64,000 bases of DNA from JADHUC01 sp964617665. GTDB lineage: Bacteria > Planctomycetota > Planctomycetia > Pirellulales > Pirellulaceae. Below are positions 18,011 through 26,862 of this stretch, one piece after another (within the stretch, counting starts at the first letter, position 1; each line of letters begins with the position of its first letter). Position numbers and translations under genes: made by a program. Location of the stretch: assembly GCA_964617665.1 (NCBI GenBank), contig CAZUAH010000007.1:9184-73183 (forward strand), given 5' to 3'. The notes beneath the pieces are model-generated. The model had not been told where the DNA came from, did no database searches, and was given only the letters and a program-made list of their open reading frames with translations.

Positions 18011-18668
18011 TCACACTTCCCCCCTGACCATTCACCGTTTCAACGCGTCCACCTTCAAGACGAAACAGACAATCCGCCAACGTCTCGGCCTCGTGCACAT
18101 TGTGCGTGATGTGCAGCGTCGTAACGCCCGTGCGCTGGCGAATGTCGTCCAACAATTCGCACATCTGATTCCGCGTCTCCTCGTCCAGGGCGCTCAATGG
18201 CTCGTCCAGGCATAACACGCGAGGCCGAAACGAGAGGGCACGCCCCAGCGCCACACGTTGCCGTTCCCCACCACTTAGCCCGTGCGGTTTGCGCGGCAAC
18301 AGATCCGTAATCTGCAGCAACTCGGCCAATTCCTCCACGCGCAGGCGAACCGCGTCTCGCGGAACCTTGCGCACAACGAGTGCCAGAGCCACCTGTTCTT
18401 CCACCGTCATCCTTGAGAACAGGGCTCCGTCCTGAGGAACAAAGCCGACACCTCGAACCGCTGGCTTCAAGTGCGTCACGTCGCGATCGCACAACCAGAT
18501 CTTCCCCTTCGTGACAGGACGCAATCCAATGATCGACTCCAGGATCGTTGTCTTGCCACATCCCGTCTTGCCCATCAGCACGCCGTAACCGCCGGTGGGT
18601 ACGCGCAGGGAGACATCGTCCAATCGAAAATCGCCGGCTCGCAAGGATATGCCGTCAACGGCGATCAC
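17982..18668 (-). CDS. Molybdate/tungstate-type ABC transporter ATPase (ModC/TupC-like)
   Basis: A 228-residue ATPase. It has Walker A GKTGCGKTT at 33-41, Q-loop FVPQD, signature LSGGERQRVALGRAL, Walker B VLCLDEP and H-loop THN. It lacks the C-terminal TOBE/molybdopterin-binding domain of full ModC, like TupC/WtpC-type partners. It is third in an operon after the binding protein and permease (26 bases after the permease stop). The frame ends inside the 32-bp repeat: residues 220-228 and the stop are repeat sequence, so the natural C-terminus was probably altered. The core ATPase motifs are intact. Confidence 0.9.
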   Translation of the reverse strand: MIAVDGISLRAGDFRLDDVSLRVPTGGYGVLMGKTGCGKTTILESIIGLRPVTKGKIWLCDRDVTHLKPAVRGVGFVPQDGALFSRMTVEEQVALALVVRKVPRDAVRLRVEELAELLQITDLLPRKPHGLSGGERQRVALGRALSFRPRVLCLDEPLSALDEETRNQMCELLDDIRQRTGVTTLHITHNVHEAETLADCLFRLEGGRVETVNGQGGSVTTDGTQDHG

Positions 18669-18694
18669 GTTTCGTCTCCCTCTTCGGTTTCGAC

Positions 18695-19597
18695 CTACAG
18701 CCCGATATCGCGCGAGCCGTACAGACGAGCCAGAATCAACACGGCCACCGCCGCGGCCACCATAATTAGCGACACCGCCACAGCGGCCTCGATGTTACCT
18801 ACGTTCATCTCCAGATATACAGAGACCGACAGTACTTCGGTCTTCATGCGTGTGGTACCAGCAAAAATCAACAACGGCCCGAATTCGCCCAGCGAACGGG
18901 CCCAAGCCAGTGTAAAAGCCGTGGTCATCCCGCGGCTCGCCTCCGGCAACACGACCCACCCAAACGCCCCTACTCGGCTGCAGCCCAACGATAGCGCGAC
19001 TTGCTCGTATCGAGGATTGATGTGATCAAACGTGTGCTTCATGGTCCGGACGGCAAAGGCGCAAGCCACAGAGAATTGAGCCAGGATCACGGCAGGAACC
19101 TGGTAGACTACGTTTCGGGCGGAGGCGCTGAATGGAGGAAACTGGAATAGGATCAATAGGCTCAAGCCCACCACCAACGGAGGAAGCACGATGGGGATGT
19201 CGACGATCGCGTCCAGTAATCTCTGGCCGAAGAACCGATGACGCGACATCAGGTACCCCAGCGGGACTGCTACCAGGACGGAAAGAATCGCCGATAGAGT
19301 GCACGAGATCATGCTGAGCCAGATCGAGTATTGGATCTTACGATCTGCCAAGGCAACGACCATGGGATTGTCCGTCACCGCGCCCAGCCAGCCGCGTGGC
19401 GAATCGTAGGTCGCCTTCAGAGTCTGGCCAGCCATATAGGCACCGTCAGCCAAAAGCATGGCCACAATCAGCAGCACGTAGGCCCCGCCGATGATCACCA
19501 ACGCCGCATAGAACAACGTGTCCGACGCGGCGATCAGTTTCGGCGTGCGAGGCTTACCGAACTCGCCTTGTGTCTTCGTTGCAGATTGCTGCGTCAC
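18695..19597 (-). CDS. Molybdate/tungstate-type ABC transporter permease (ModB-like)
   Basis: A 300-residue permease with six predicted membrane helices. The conserved cytoplasmic coupling loop is EQVALSLGCSRVGAFGWVVLPEA, followed by GMTTAFTLAWARSLGEFGPLLIFAG, the ModB-type EAA-like region. It imports the oxyanion delivered by the binding protein encoded just upstream. Its ATG overlaps the binding-protein stop by 4 bases, which indicates translational coupling. A hydrophobic N-terminal segment precedes the core. Confidence 0.9.
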   Translation of the reverse strand: MTQQSATKTQGEFGKPRTPKLIAASDTLFYAALVIIGGAYVLLIVAMLLADGAYMAGQTLKATYDSPRGWLGAVTDNPMVVALADRKIQYSIWLSMISCTLSAILSVLVAVPLGYLMSRHRFFGQRLLDAIVDIPIVLPPLVVGLSLLILFQFPPFSASARNVVYQVPAVILAQFSVACAFAVRTMKHTFDHINPRYEQVALSLGCSRVGAFGWVVLPEASRGMTTAFTLAWARSLGEFGPLLIFAGTTRMKTEVLSVSVYLEMNVGNIEAAVAVSLIMVAAAVAVLILARLYGSRDIGL

Positions 19598-21216
19598 GAG
19601 CCGGGAGCCTCCGATTCCTCTGCAGCAGAATCCTCATCCAGCCTGAAATGAAACCCCGCGTCTTCGAAGGCTTCCGGAGAATCTGCGATTTTTCGGAACA
19701 GACGGCGGGTGAGATACTTGTGATCGCTTCTCTTGGCGATGCTGAACGGTTGAATCGCTTTGTTTAGCGGCGAGTCGATCCGCACGATATCCACGCTGTC
19801 ACGGTTTGCCAAGACGTCTGTTATGTACGCTACTGCGGCGTCGACGTGCCCCGTTACTGCATCCGGAACGATCATCGCCGACGAGGGCTTCTCGACAACG
19901 ACCTCGCCCTCCTGCGTCTGCTTTTCTTTAAGCTGATCGTAGAGCCCCTCTTTGACCAGCAGCCGTCGCGTCAGCGCGCCAATCGTGCACATATCCGGTT
20001 CACCCAACGCAACGCGGATTCCCGGTTTGACCAGATCACTCAGTTGTGTGACTTTCGTGCTGCCCTTCGGGACCGCGATGACGATTTCGGTATCGGATAC
20101 GTTTGCCGCTTCCTGGAACCATTGTTTGACGTTTTCCAAGAAGTACACGTCGCAGGCCATGTAGACGTCTGGGAATAGTTTATCCGAGCCTTTCCCATCG
20201 ATCAGCTTCATCGTGCCCGTGAGTGTTCCACAGCCGCCGTACTCGGTGTCGACAAGAACGCCTTCTCGCTCCTGAAACTCCTCGACGATATGCTCCACGG
20301 CTCGTTTGTTCACGGCACCGCAATAGAATGTGATCTGTGGATTCTCCGCCCACACGTCGCCCTCGACCGGTCTAAGCCCGAACTCCTCGAACACAGGCAA
20401 TCCACGGTCGCGAGCGGTAATGTACCGAGCGAGTTTCAGCGCCGCCGTGGGATGGCGGGACGAATTCAGAACGCATACCGTTACCAAACCGGGCTCGCCG
20501 TCCAATTCCGGAACGTTTATGGCCTTCAACTCGTCGCGAAACTCGGGCATGGCCACGGTCGAATCCCAGACGATACCCGCATCGACAGCCGAGCCCAATT
20601 TGACATCTGCGGCGACGTCGGCCACGGTCGGCTTAAAGACGCCGCGTTTGGTTACGTGTTGTTTTAGCTTCTCCCACAGCGTCGTATCGTCCACAGCCAC
20701 CTGATCCAGTCGCTCTCGCATGGCCTTGCCGATGGCCGCCTGGTCGGGATCAGCAACGACCACCGCAACGTCGTCCTTCAGCAGATCCTCGATCGTGTCG
20801 ATCTTCTTAGTACTGTCCTTTCGAACCGTGATAACGGGACGCATGTGCGCGATTGGCAGTGTCTCGGCGGCAAGTCCTTTCTCTACGGCCTCGGTGGTGT
20901 AAGAATCGTCCGCCGCCAGGAACAGGTCCGCCGTGTCGAACTTGTTGACTTCGATCTTGCTGTACAGAAGAGTCCCCGAACCGCCGTATTGTATCTCGAC
21001 CACAACGCCGTACTCCTCCTTGTACCGCCTGGCGATCTCGTCCATAGGAAAACGGACGCCGGCGGCACAATACACGGTCAGCTTATTCACATCGTCTCGA
21101 CTGCCGGGGCCGCCTAGGTTCAAGAGAAACACCAACACGGCAATCCCAGCGCCAGCCCCAAGGAGCAACGTCCACAGGGTATTGATGCGACCGGCGCGAC
21201 GAACGTGATTCTTCAT
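19594..21216 (-). CDS. Membrane-anchored tandem ModA-type substrate-binding protein
   Basis: A 540-residue protein, about twice the size of ModA. An N-terminal membrane helix (residues about 13-33) precedes two homologous binding modules, about 45-290 and 310-520. Matching landmarks are LTVYCAAG with ITFYCGAV, YGGSGTL with YGGCGTL, DLFLAADDSY with DVYMACDVYF, and VVVADPDQAAIGKAM with VALGEPDMCTIGALT. Each half has the oxyanion-binding loop of molybdate/tungstate receptors. It is first in the operon with permease and ATPase. Whether both halves bind, or one is a degenerate scaffold, cannot be read from sequence. No ModE-type operator is evident upstream. Confidence 0.85.
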   Translation of the reverse strand: MKNHVRRAGRINTLWTLLLGAGAGIAVLVFLLNLGGPGSRDDVNKLTVYCAAGVRFPMDEIARRYKEEYGVVVEIQYGGSGTLLYSKIEVNKFDTADLFLAADDSYTTEAVEKGLAAETLPIAHMRPVITVRKDSTKKIDTIEDLLKDDVAVVVADPDQAAIGKAMRERLDQVAVDDTTLWEKLKQHVTKRGVFKPTVADVAADVKLGSAVDAGIVWDSTVAMPEFRDELKAINVPELDGEPGLVTVCVLNSSRHPTAALKLARYITARDRGLPVFEEFGLRPVEGDVWAENPQITFYCGAVNKRAVEHIVEEFQEREGVLVDTEYGGCGTLTGTMKLIDGKGSDKLFPDVYMACDVYFLENVKQWFQEAANVSDTEIVIAVPKGSTKVTQLSDLVKPGIRVALGEPDMCTIGALTRRLLVKEGLYDQLKEKQTQEGEVVVEKPSSAMIVPDAVTGHVDAAVAYITDVLANRDSVDIVRIDSPLNKAIQPFSIAKRSDHKYLTRRLFRKIADSPEAFEDAGFHFRLDEDSAAEESEAPGS

Positions 21217-21391
21217 CGAACTGTGAGGGATTCTGTACTCAAGTGGGCCAAGTTGCGGGAAAAAGCAAGTTTAGGCGAGCCGGAATTCTGCCACAAGCGG
21301 GCACTCGTCTAACCGATCTGGCTTGCGGTGCTTAACACAAACGGCAGAGACCGTACGTTTACCGCTAACGCTTCGCAGAATGGTCGGCACG

Positions 21392-22852
21392 CTAGTCCGA
21401 TTGTCCGGTTGGCGCTCTCCTCAACTCCTCAAGCATCTTCACGGCTTCGTCAACCATTCGTTCCCCCGTGCCAGGTTCAGCGTAGCTGTGGAACCCCGTC
21501 CACACTTGGTAACCACCCAGCCGGTGAGCTTCGCGGTCAGGGAGGTAACCGATCCAGTCGTTCGTCAACTCGACGACGACCGTGTTCGCGAAGGGCGATC
21601 GGCGTTTGATGTCCATGCCCAGCTTAGTGAAGAATTCAGCGGGCACGCCCACAATGGCAACATCGCCGATCCGCATCGCCTGGAGCCATGTAGACCGCGG
21701 CTTGCCTTGATGCGATGCCAGCTCTTTGCGCATGCGCCGGAACACCTCGATAACCGACTGGGCACCACCGCCTGCGCGTTTCGTGCAGTAGTCAGTTACA
21801 GCTCGTTCTTCGGCTTCTTCGTCGAACGTTCGCACCGTGAAAGCGAATTCCCGCTTGATCGAAGCCAACTTCATGTCTTCGCACAACTCGGCCTCCGAGA
21901 TTGCCGCTCGCACCGCTTCTTCAATCCGCTTGGCCGCGTCAGCGGGTCCGACGTTCAACCGGTGCGTAGAACCTGAGGCTCCCTGAAGAAAACAGAAGAC
22001 GCCGCCAAGTTCGGATTCCATCCGCTGGGCAGCCATACCGTAGAACGCCGGTGACCGAAAGTTCCCGGTGAGCGCTCCGATGGTATGCGTCGAGTGCCCG
22101 AATATCGTGCCGACCAGACCGCCGGAAGCGTCGCGGAACACCAATACGGGAAGCGCCGGATCGAAAGGACCAGTCGGCCGCACTGCATCGTCGCGTTTAC
22201 CGATCCAGTAGATGCTTCCATCGGACAGCAACAACCGGCTGTTCTGGCCAACCGTCTTCTCTTCGGCCATCTTGAAGTGGAAGCTGGCATCGGCAAGCCG
22301 CGAGTGTGCTTCGGTCACCGCTCTTACAATGGCTCGCTGTACCCGCGCACAAAACACCTCGTCCCGATCATAACCGTGAACGCGCATCGTGCTCGGTGCG
22401 TGATGCGTGTGCGTCGTGTGGATCATCAAGTTGGAAGCCGGGATCTTGCAGGTCTTCTCGATCTCCGCAGCAACCGGATCCAACAGGTCTCGCGTCAGCA
22501 TCAGCACGTCGCAGGCGGCGATGGCCAAAGTCTCCGAAGGAGCTGTTTGAAGCACGATCGCCACGACTCGCAGTTTCCCTTCTTGCCCTTTGACGTATCG
22601 CGGATGAATGCCTCCGGCGATGACCATCGAGTCGTCCGCCTCAAGATCGACGGCTGCCGCGCCGACTTTCAACTCGGCGGACTCGGCTGCCCACGCCTGC
22701 AACGCAATCACCAGGACAACTAGAAGCGGTTGCCATACCGGGAGGGCGAGGCTCCCGCCGAGCCGAAACCACAGGAAGAGACGGCTCAGCAGGAGCTTCG
22801 CCCTCCCGAGAATCCGTTCTAGAATGCGTTTTCGTATTGTGAATCGTTTCAT
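21392..22852 (-). CDS. Neutral/alkaline ceramidase-like exported protein
   Basis: A 486-residue protein matching the neutral/alkaline non-lysosomal ceramidase N-terminal domain. The fold begins KVGAAAVDLEADDSMVIAGG, the zinc-site motif HTTHTHHAPS spans residues 145-154, and the C-terminal part includes WIGYLPDREAHRLGGYQVWTG. In planctomycetes most such proteins have unknown substrates. Start ATG 22852 lies 2 bases after the symporter stop, so the two are cotranscribed. Residues 15-39, before the hydrophobic export segment (about 41-57), are encoded by a repeat hairpin (22738-22809), giving an unusually long basic n-region. The mature domain looks intact. Confidence 0.82.
   Translation of the reverse strand: MKRFTIRKRILERILGRAKLLLSRLFLWFRLGGSLALPVWQPLLVVLVIALQAWAAESAELKVGAAAVDLEADDSMVIAGGIHPRYVKGQEGKLRVVAIVLQTAPSETLAIAACDVLMLTRDLLDPVAAEIEKTCKIPASNLMIHTTHTHHAPSTMRVHGYDRDEVFCARVQRAIVRAVTEAHSRLADASFHFKMAEEKTVGQNSRLLLSDGSIYWIGKRDDAVRPTGPFDPALPVLVFRDASGGLVGTIFGHSTHTIGALTGNFRSPAFYGMAAQRMESELGGVFCFLQGASGSTHRLNVGPADAAKRIEEAVRAAISEAELCEDMKLASIKREFAFTVRTFDEEAEERAVTDYCTKRAGGGAQSVIEVFRRMRKELASHQGKPRSTWLQAMRIGDVAIVGVPAEFFTKLGMDIKRRSPFANTVVVELTNDWIGYLPDREAHRLGGYQVWTGFHSYAEPGTGERMVDEAVKMLEELRRAPTGQSD
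22738..22809. repeat. Palindromic repeat within the coding region
   Basis: Two 28-base arms, 22738-22765 (GGGAGGGCGAGGCTCCCGCC core) and 22782-22809, are reverse complements with 4 mismatches, with a 16-base spacer between. It lies in frame in the ceramidase-like gene. The sequence type resembles REP-like palindromes seen many times in planctomycete chromosomes (from memory). Confidence 0.8.
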
Positions 22853-22854
22853 TG

Positions 22855-24540
22855 TTACCACCACCAGATCATGAGGACGATCAGAAGAACAACAGCAACC
22901 AATTCGAACGTTGTCGGGTGCGCGTACCACGCGACCTTCTTGGAGATCCCCAAGTTCTCATAGGCCAACTCGTCCTTTCCCGGCCAGGACACATGGCGAC
23001 GTTCTTTGATCATCGCCTTGACTTCCTCGGGTGTTGCGGGTCTGCCAAAGTCGGACGAGTTCAGCATGCTTGCGAGATCGGTTTGTGGAACAGGACCTCT
23101 GATCCAGTTCTCGAGCATACTCCATGCGAAGAAAACCAGGAACGACGCCTCAAGCACCAGGAAAGGACGGCATTGAGGATGCGCAACTTCAGCGGGCAGG
23201 AAATTGAACCAATCCCCAAGGAACAGAATCGAACCAACGCCGACACCAGCCACCAACGATGCCATCCCCGAACCACGACTGGCGCGACGGTACAGAGCGC
23301 CGCCAATGTAGGGAACCGTCAGGGGCAGGACGAATGTCCCCGTAATCGCCACGTAGAACGGGATCATTCCTTTGAAATATGGAATCAGCATGGCAAACAT
23401 GGTGCCGCAAATGATTGACAGACAGGCAAATACCCGTGTGAGCCACAGATATTTGCGATCCTTGGATTCCTTCCCGGTCGAGTAGCCAAGTACGTCCCTG
23501 GTCATAAGACCGGCTATAGCAGTTCCAATACCCGCCCCAGTTGATATGCTGGCCACGACCAGTGCTGCCACGCCAAGTCCCAGGACTCCCGGCCCGATGG
23601 AAGCAAGATAACGCTCCATATATTTCGGGAACAAATGGTCCGGGTTCTCCAATCGTAGTTCCGGCATTAGGACGACGCCCATAATGCCGACTGCGGTCGA
23701 GATGCCGGTAATCAGACACCACGGCAGGAGCGAAGCCACTGTCCCCTTGCGTGCATCCATTTCGGATCGAGCACCCACGATCCGCTGCGCCACGGTTTGA
23801 TTGACGATCGGGTAGGTCAGCAGCGTGAGGATCAGCCCCCACAGATACACCCCGCCCGAAACGCCCGGTTCCTCATGACCGGCCATGTGTACCAGGTCTC
23901 CCAAGGCAGGCGCGTGTTCGCGGAAGCCGCCTAATCCACCGAACTCCATTGTGGCACCGACGAATATCAACACCGAGGTGAACATCATCAAGGCCACTTG
24001 AGGAATCGCCGCCATCACCACGCCCAACTGGCCGCTGGCAAAGACGTATATCAACGTCAGAATCATGGCAGCCCATACGCCAACCCACAGGTCGATGCCA
24101 ACGATCACTTTGAACATGGTGGCCATGGCGTACACCACCAGCGCCATGGCCACAAACCGATAAAGCACCTGCAAAACCGCGCTGGCGATGCGCAGCGACG
24201 GCGTGTATCGCAGCGCAAGATACTCGGCGTTCGTGTAAACGCCCGTCCTGTATAACAGCGGGGTGATGTAACGGGACAACAGCAATGAACCGATGCCCAT
24301 ACCCCACCAGGCAAAGCCGACTTGCGACATGCCAGTACGGAATCCGTGTCCGGTGGTTGCCACAAAATCCGTCGCATCTACAGCATCGGCCGACTGGGCC
24401 ATGGCAATCTGCCACCACCGCAGACGCCGGCCGGCCAACAGAAAATCGCGCGTACTCTTGACGTGCCGTTTGAAAGAAAATCCAAACGCGCTGGTACCGA
24501 CGACCCAGACGACGACCACGATCCAATCGATGTATGTCAT
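22855..24540 (-). CDS. Sodium:solute symporter (SSS family)
   Basis: A 561-residue membrane protein with about 13 hydrophobic helices. The family start IVVVVWVVGTSAFGF, the unwound-helix/sodium region (LLAGRRLRWWQIAMAQSADAVDATDF) and the GIGTAIAGLMTRDVLG region identify the SSS family (PutP/SGLT-like). The substrate cannot be deduced. Planctomycete relatives next to hydrolases usually import sugars, carboxylates or amino acids. It is flanked by the flavodoxin-fold gene 15 bases upstream and the ceramidase-like gene 2 bases downstream, in one operon. Confidence 0.9.
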   Translation of the reverse strand: MTYIDWIVVVVWVVGTSAFGFSFKRHVKSTRDFLLAGRRLRWWQIAMAQSADAVDATDFVATTGHGFRTGMSQVGFAWWGMGIGSLLLSRYITPLLYRTGVYTNAEYLALRYTPSLRIASAVLQVLYRFVAMALVVYAMATMFKVIVGIDLWVGVWAAMILTLIYVFASGQLGVVMAAIPQVALMMFTSVLIFVGATMEFGGLGGFREHAPALGDLVHMAGHEEPGVSGGVYLWGLILTLLTYPIVNQTVAQRIVGARSEMDARKGTVASLLPWCLITGISTAVGIMGVVLMPELRLENPDHLFPKYMERYLASIGPGVLGLGVAALVVASISTGAGIGTAIAGLMTRDVLGYSTGKESKDRKYLWLTRVFACLSIICGTMFAMLIPYFKGMIPFYVAITGTFVLPLTVPYIGGALYRRASRGSGMASLVAGVGVGSILFLGDWFNFLPAEVAHPQCRPFLVLEASFLVFFAWSMLENWIRGPVPQTDLASMLNSSDFGRPATPEEVKAMIKERRHVSWPGKDELAYENLGISKKVAWYAHPTTFELVAVVLLIVLMIWWW

Positions 24541-24555
24541 GGGCTATCCGTTCGC

Positions 24556-25272
24556 CTACGAGCTGGCCACCATCCGGGCTACCTGCGCCACTCGACGACC
24601 GAGGTTTTTGACGGCGGCCATGCCGGCTTCGTCGTTCGTTACACCGTCGAAGCTCTTGTTGTTCCAGACACCTGGGCCAAAATGCGCGGTGGGGCGACTC
24701 TCGCCCACGACAATCATTTCCTGACAGAACAATGCCGTTTGGATGGATTTGATAGTCAATTCCTGTCCGCCGCTACGAGCTCCGCCAACGGCCAGGACGC
24801 CGGCCACTGTGTTGCTGAGCGCAAAACCGTCCTTGCGGAACACCGTCAATCGCTCCAAGAACGCTTTGCACAGCGACGACATATTGCCGAAGTAAACCGG
24901 CGATCCGATGATGATCCCTGCCACGGCCGGATCGGACAGCCTCGGTACCAGCGAAGGAAAGTCATCTCGCTCGCCTGGTTCCAGTGGAATGCCGGCCGCC
25001 ACGTTGCCGTTAATTCGTTTGCCGGCAAGCTTGATCAATTCCACCTCGATGTGATCTGGATCGACTTCTTTGGCCGCGTCCAAGCAGACCTGCACAGAGG
25101 CTGCCGTGGTACTCTGCTCACGCGGACTGCAGCCGATTCCCACGATCTTGATGCATGCCTTCGCCGGTTTCCCGTCAGATTCTGCGGCCTTGACCGCACT
25201 GGCGGCCACACCGACCGCTGCCGCCGCCCCGGTTGCACCAATAAACCCTCGCCGTGTCAAATCGCTCTTCAT
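24556..25272 (-). CDS. Tat-exported flavodoxin-fold NAD(P)H/FMN reductase-like protein
   Basis: A 238-residue protein with a twin-arginine signal (TRRGFIGATGAAAAVGVAAS). An NADPH-dependent FMN-reductase/flavodoxin fold follows: KIVGIGCSPREQSTT at the phosphate-binding loop, GIIIGSPVYFGNMSSLCKAFLER at the flavin ring loop, and AVGGARSGGQELTIKSIQ. Export through Tat implies folding with FMN in the cytoplasm before transport. It heads an operon with the symporter and ceramidase-like genes. The substrate is unknown. Confidence 0.85.
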   Translation of the reverse strand: MKSDLTRRGFIGATGAAAAVGVAASAVKAAESDGKPAKACIKIVGIGCSPREQSTTAASVQVCLDAAKEVDPDHIEVELIKLAGKRINGNVAAGIPLEPGERDDFPSLVPRLSDPAVAGIIIGSPVYFGNMSSLCKAFLERLTVFRKDGFALSNTVAGVLAVGGARSGGQELTIKSIQTALFCQEMIVVGESRPTAHFGPGVWNNKSFDGVTNDEAGMAAVKNLGRRVAQVARMVASS

Positions 25273-25465
25273 GGCTGTGCTCCTCGATTCCCGTTGTTCC
25301 TTGGTCTCAGTAGGAACCTATACGCCGACACCGCTACACCAAACGGTCCGATTCTAGACTCTCCGGTTGCCCACTCGCAACTAGACCGTCCAGCCTGGCT
25401 CTCTCCCGCAGGTACGGCCGGCAGATTGGGCTACCCGATGCAAAACGCTGGCGGGTGGCAACGGA

Positions 25466-26092
25466 CTATTGCTGCAACAGTGAAGGAAGTTCCGCGGGGC
25501 TGTCGACGAGATACGTCGGCTGATGGGTCTTCAAGAGCGTGCCCGAGCTGATGCCCCAGGTCGCGGCGGCTATGTCGATGTTTGCGGTCTTGGCGGCTTT
25601 CACATCACGCACGTCGTCGCCGATGTATAAGACCGCGTCTGGAACCAGATCAAATCGCTTGATCACTTTGCGAAGCGCTCGCTGCTTTCCCGTCATACGC
25701 GAATAGCCGACGACGAACTCGAAGAAGTCTTCCGTCTGGTTGGCGCGCAGGCAGGTTCGGATGTTGTCCTCGGCGTTGGACGAAACGATTCCCTGCTTGC
25801 ATCCCGATTCGCGAAAGGCCGCGAGCGCGTCCGACACACCGGGACACAAACGAGCGTCGCTCATGCGCTCCCGTTGCGCCTTCAAGAATCCCCTAACCAG
25901 CAGCGGAATTTTGCGAGGCGGGATATTGTGGCTGCCGACGAGTTCGCTTATCGGCGTGTTACGCACCGTCTCCATATCGTCAATTGGACGAAAACCATGT
26001 TGGGCGGCCAGATCGTTGTAGATTCCGAGCGCGTCGCCCAACGTGTCGGCAAGCGTGCCATCGAAATCCCAAATAATCGTGCTGTATTTCAT
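25466..26092 (-). CDS. HAD-family phosphatase, phosphoglycolate-phosphatase-like
   Basis: A 208-residue HAD hydrolase. Motif I is DFDGT (Asp9 nucleophile, Asp11), motif II GIVSSNAED, motif III Lys in GKQRALRKVIKR and motif IV YIGDDVRD. An alpha-helical cap sits between motifs I and II, as in Gph-type phosphatases. The start at 26092 begins homology directly; the frame runs further upstream into the assembly gap but that part is not conserved-looking. Substrate not determinable. A short inverted repeat (CGAAGA..TCTTCG) sits just upstream of the start. Confidence 0.85.
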   Translation of the reverse strand: MKYSTIIWDFDGTLADTLGDALGIYNDLAAQHGFRPIDDMETVRNTPISELVGSHNIPPRKIPLLVRGFLKAQRERMSDARLCPGVSDALAAFRESGCKQGIVSSNAEDNIRTCLRANQTEDFFEFVVGYSRMTGKQRALRKVIKRFDLVPDAVLYIGDDVRDVKAAKTANIDIAAATWGISSGTLLKTHQPTYLVDSPAELPSLLQQ

Positions 26093-26175
26093 GCTCGTCG
26101 AAGAGCCGGTCTTCGAATACGTAGTGGTGGCTTCCAGCCGCCATTGGATTCCACCAATCTTCGGATCACGTGGCG

Positions 26176-26185
26176 NNNNNNNNNN
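26176..26185. other. Assembly gap (ten Ns)
   Basis: Ten unknown bases, probably a scaffold join of undetermined true length. Anything read across 26100-26300 may be incomplete. Confidence 0.99.
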
Positions 26186-26220
26186 GCTCCCTATTTTGTT
26201 CCCCACATTTTTTCTTATTG

Positions 26221-26240
26221 GGTGGGGTGTTTACCCCACC
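26221..26240. repeat. Perfect 8-bp hairpin next to the gap
   Basis: GGTGGGGT, loop GTTT, ACCCCACC. A T-run lies on the plus strand upstream of it, so it is not a standard terminator for the minus-strand gene ending at 26323. Confidence 0.6.
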
Positions 26241-26322
26241 ACTACAAGAAAACATGGACCGGGGCGAACGAGACTCCGGTCCGTGTCGACATTTCAAACG
26301 AAAGCGTTACTCGACGAAACGC

Positions 26323-26862
26323 TCAGTCCTTCTTCTCGGCTTCTTTCTTGGGGCCGGGTTTCTTTCCGCCGCCCTTCTTGGCACGAGGCTTCTTCTCGCC
26401 GCCTTTCTTACGTGGGCCTTTGATGCCGGCTTTCTCCTTCTGTTCTGGAGTCAGCATGCCAAAGACCTTCTTCATCATTTCGCCCTGGATCTTCCGCGCT
26501 TCGTCCATCGCGCTCTTCTGCTCGGGCGTCAACTCCACAGCGGCTTGGACGGCCTTCATCACCTCTTTGCCTGTCTTGCCTTCCTCCTTGGCCTTCTTCA
26601 TCGCCTCGGCGCGGGCCTTCTTCTGCTCTGGGGTCAAGTTGGCTTTCTCGCGAGCGGCGACGATCTTATCGGCTACTGCAGCGCTCAGTTCCTTGATCTC
26701 GGCGACCTGCTCGTCGGTCAATTCGGCCTTCTCCAGCTTCTTCAGGATCATCGCGCCCGGATCGGGCTTCTTCGGGCCTCTCTTCTTCTTTGCTTTCGGT
26801 TCGGCAGCAAGTACCGGCACGGCGATCGCCGCCACCAACACCAACGACAGCAGGTTTCTCAT
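26323..26862 (-). CDS. Lysine-rich exported protein with LTPEQK repeats
   Basis: A 179-residue protein with signal peptide residues 1-20 (cleavage after VLAAE). A charged helical region contains three LTxEQ-type segments (ELTDEQ, NLTPEQK, ELTPEQK) plus MLTPEQK. The segments resemble the LTxxQ motifs of Spy/CpxP-like periplasmic proteins, but the spacing differs. The last 35 residues are almost only Lys, Gly, Pro, Glu and Arg. A DNA- or polyanion-binding or envelope-stress role is inference. Composition bias makes family assignment unsafe. It is isolated in a sparsely populated region beside the gap. Confidence 0.75.
   Translation of the reverse strand: MRNLLSLVLVAAIAVPVLAAEPKAKKKRGPKKPDPGAMILKKLEKAELTDEQVAEIKELSAAVADKIVAAREKANLTPEQKKARAEAMKKAKEEGKTGKEVMKAVQAAVELTPEQKSAMDEARKIQGEMMKKVFGMLTPEQKEKAGIKGPRKKGGEKKPRAKKGGGKKPGPKKEAEKKD

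Noticed and set aside
19594..19597. A possible frameshift between the binding protein and permease genes
   Set aside because: The ATGA overlap of 4 bases is normal translational coupling and both frames are intact.
24322..25551. A 409-codon plus-strand open frame opposite the symporter and flavodoxin-fold genes
   Set aside because: Antisense to two well-supported genes and without any recognisable protein features.
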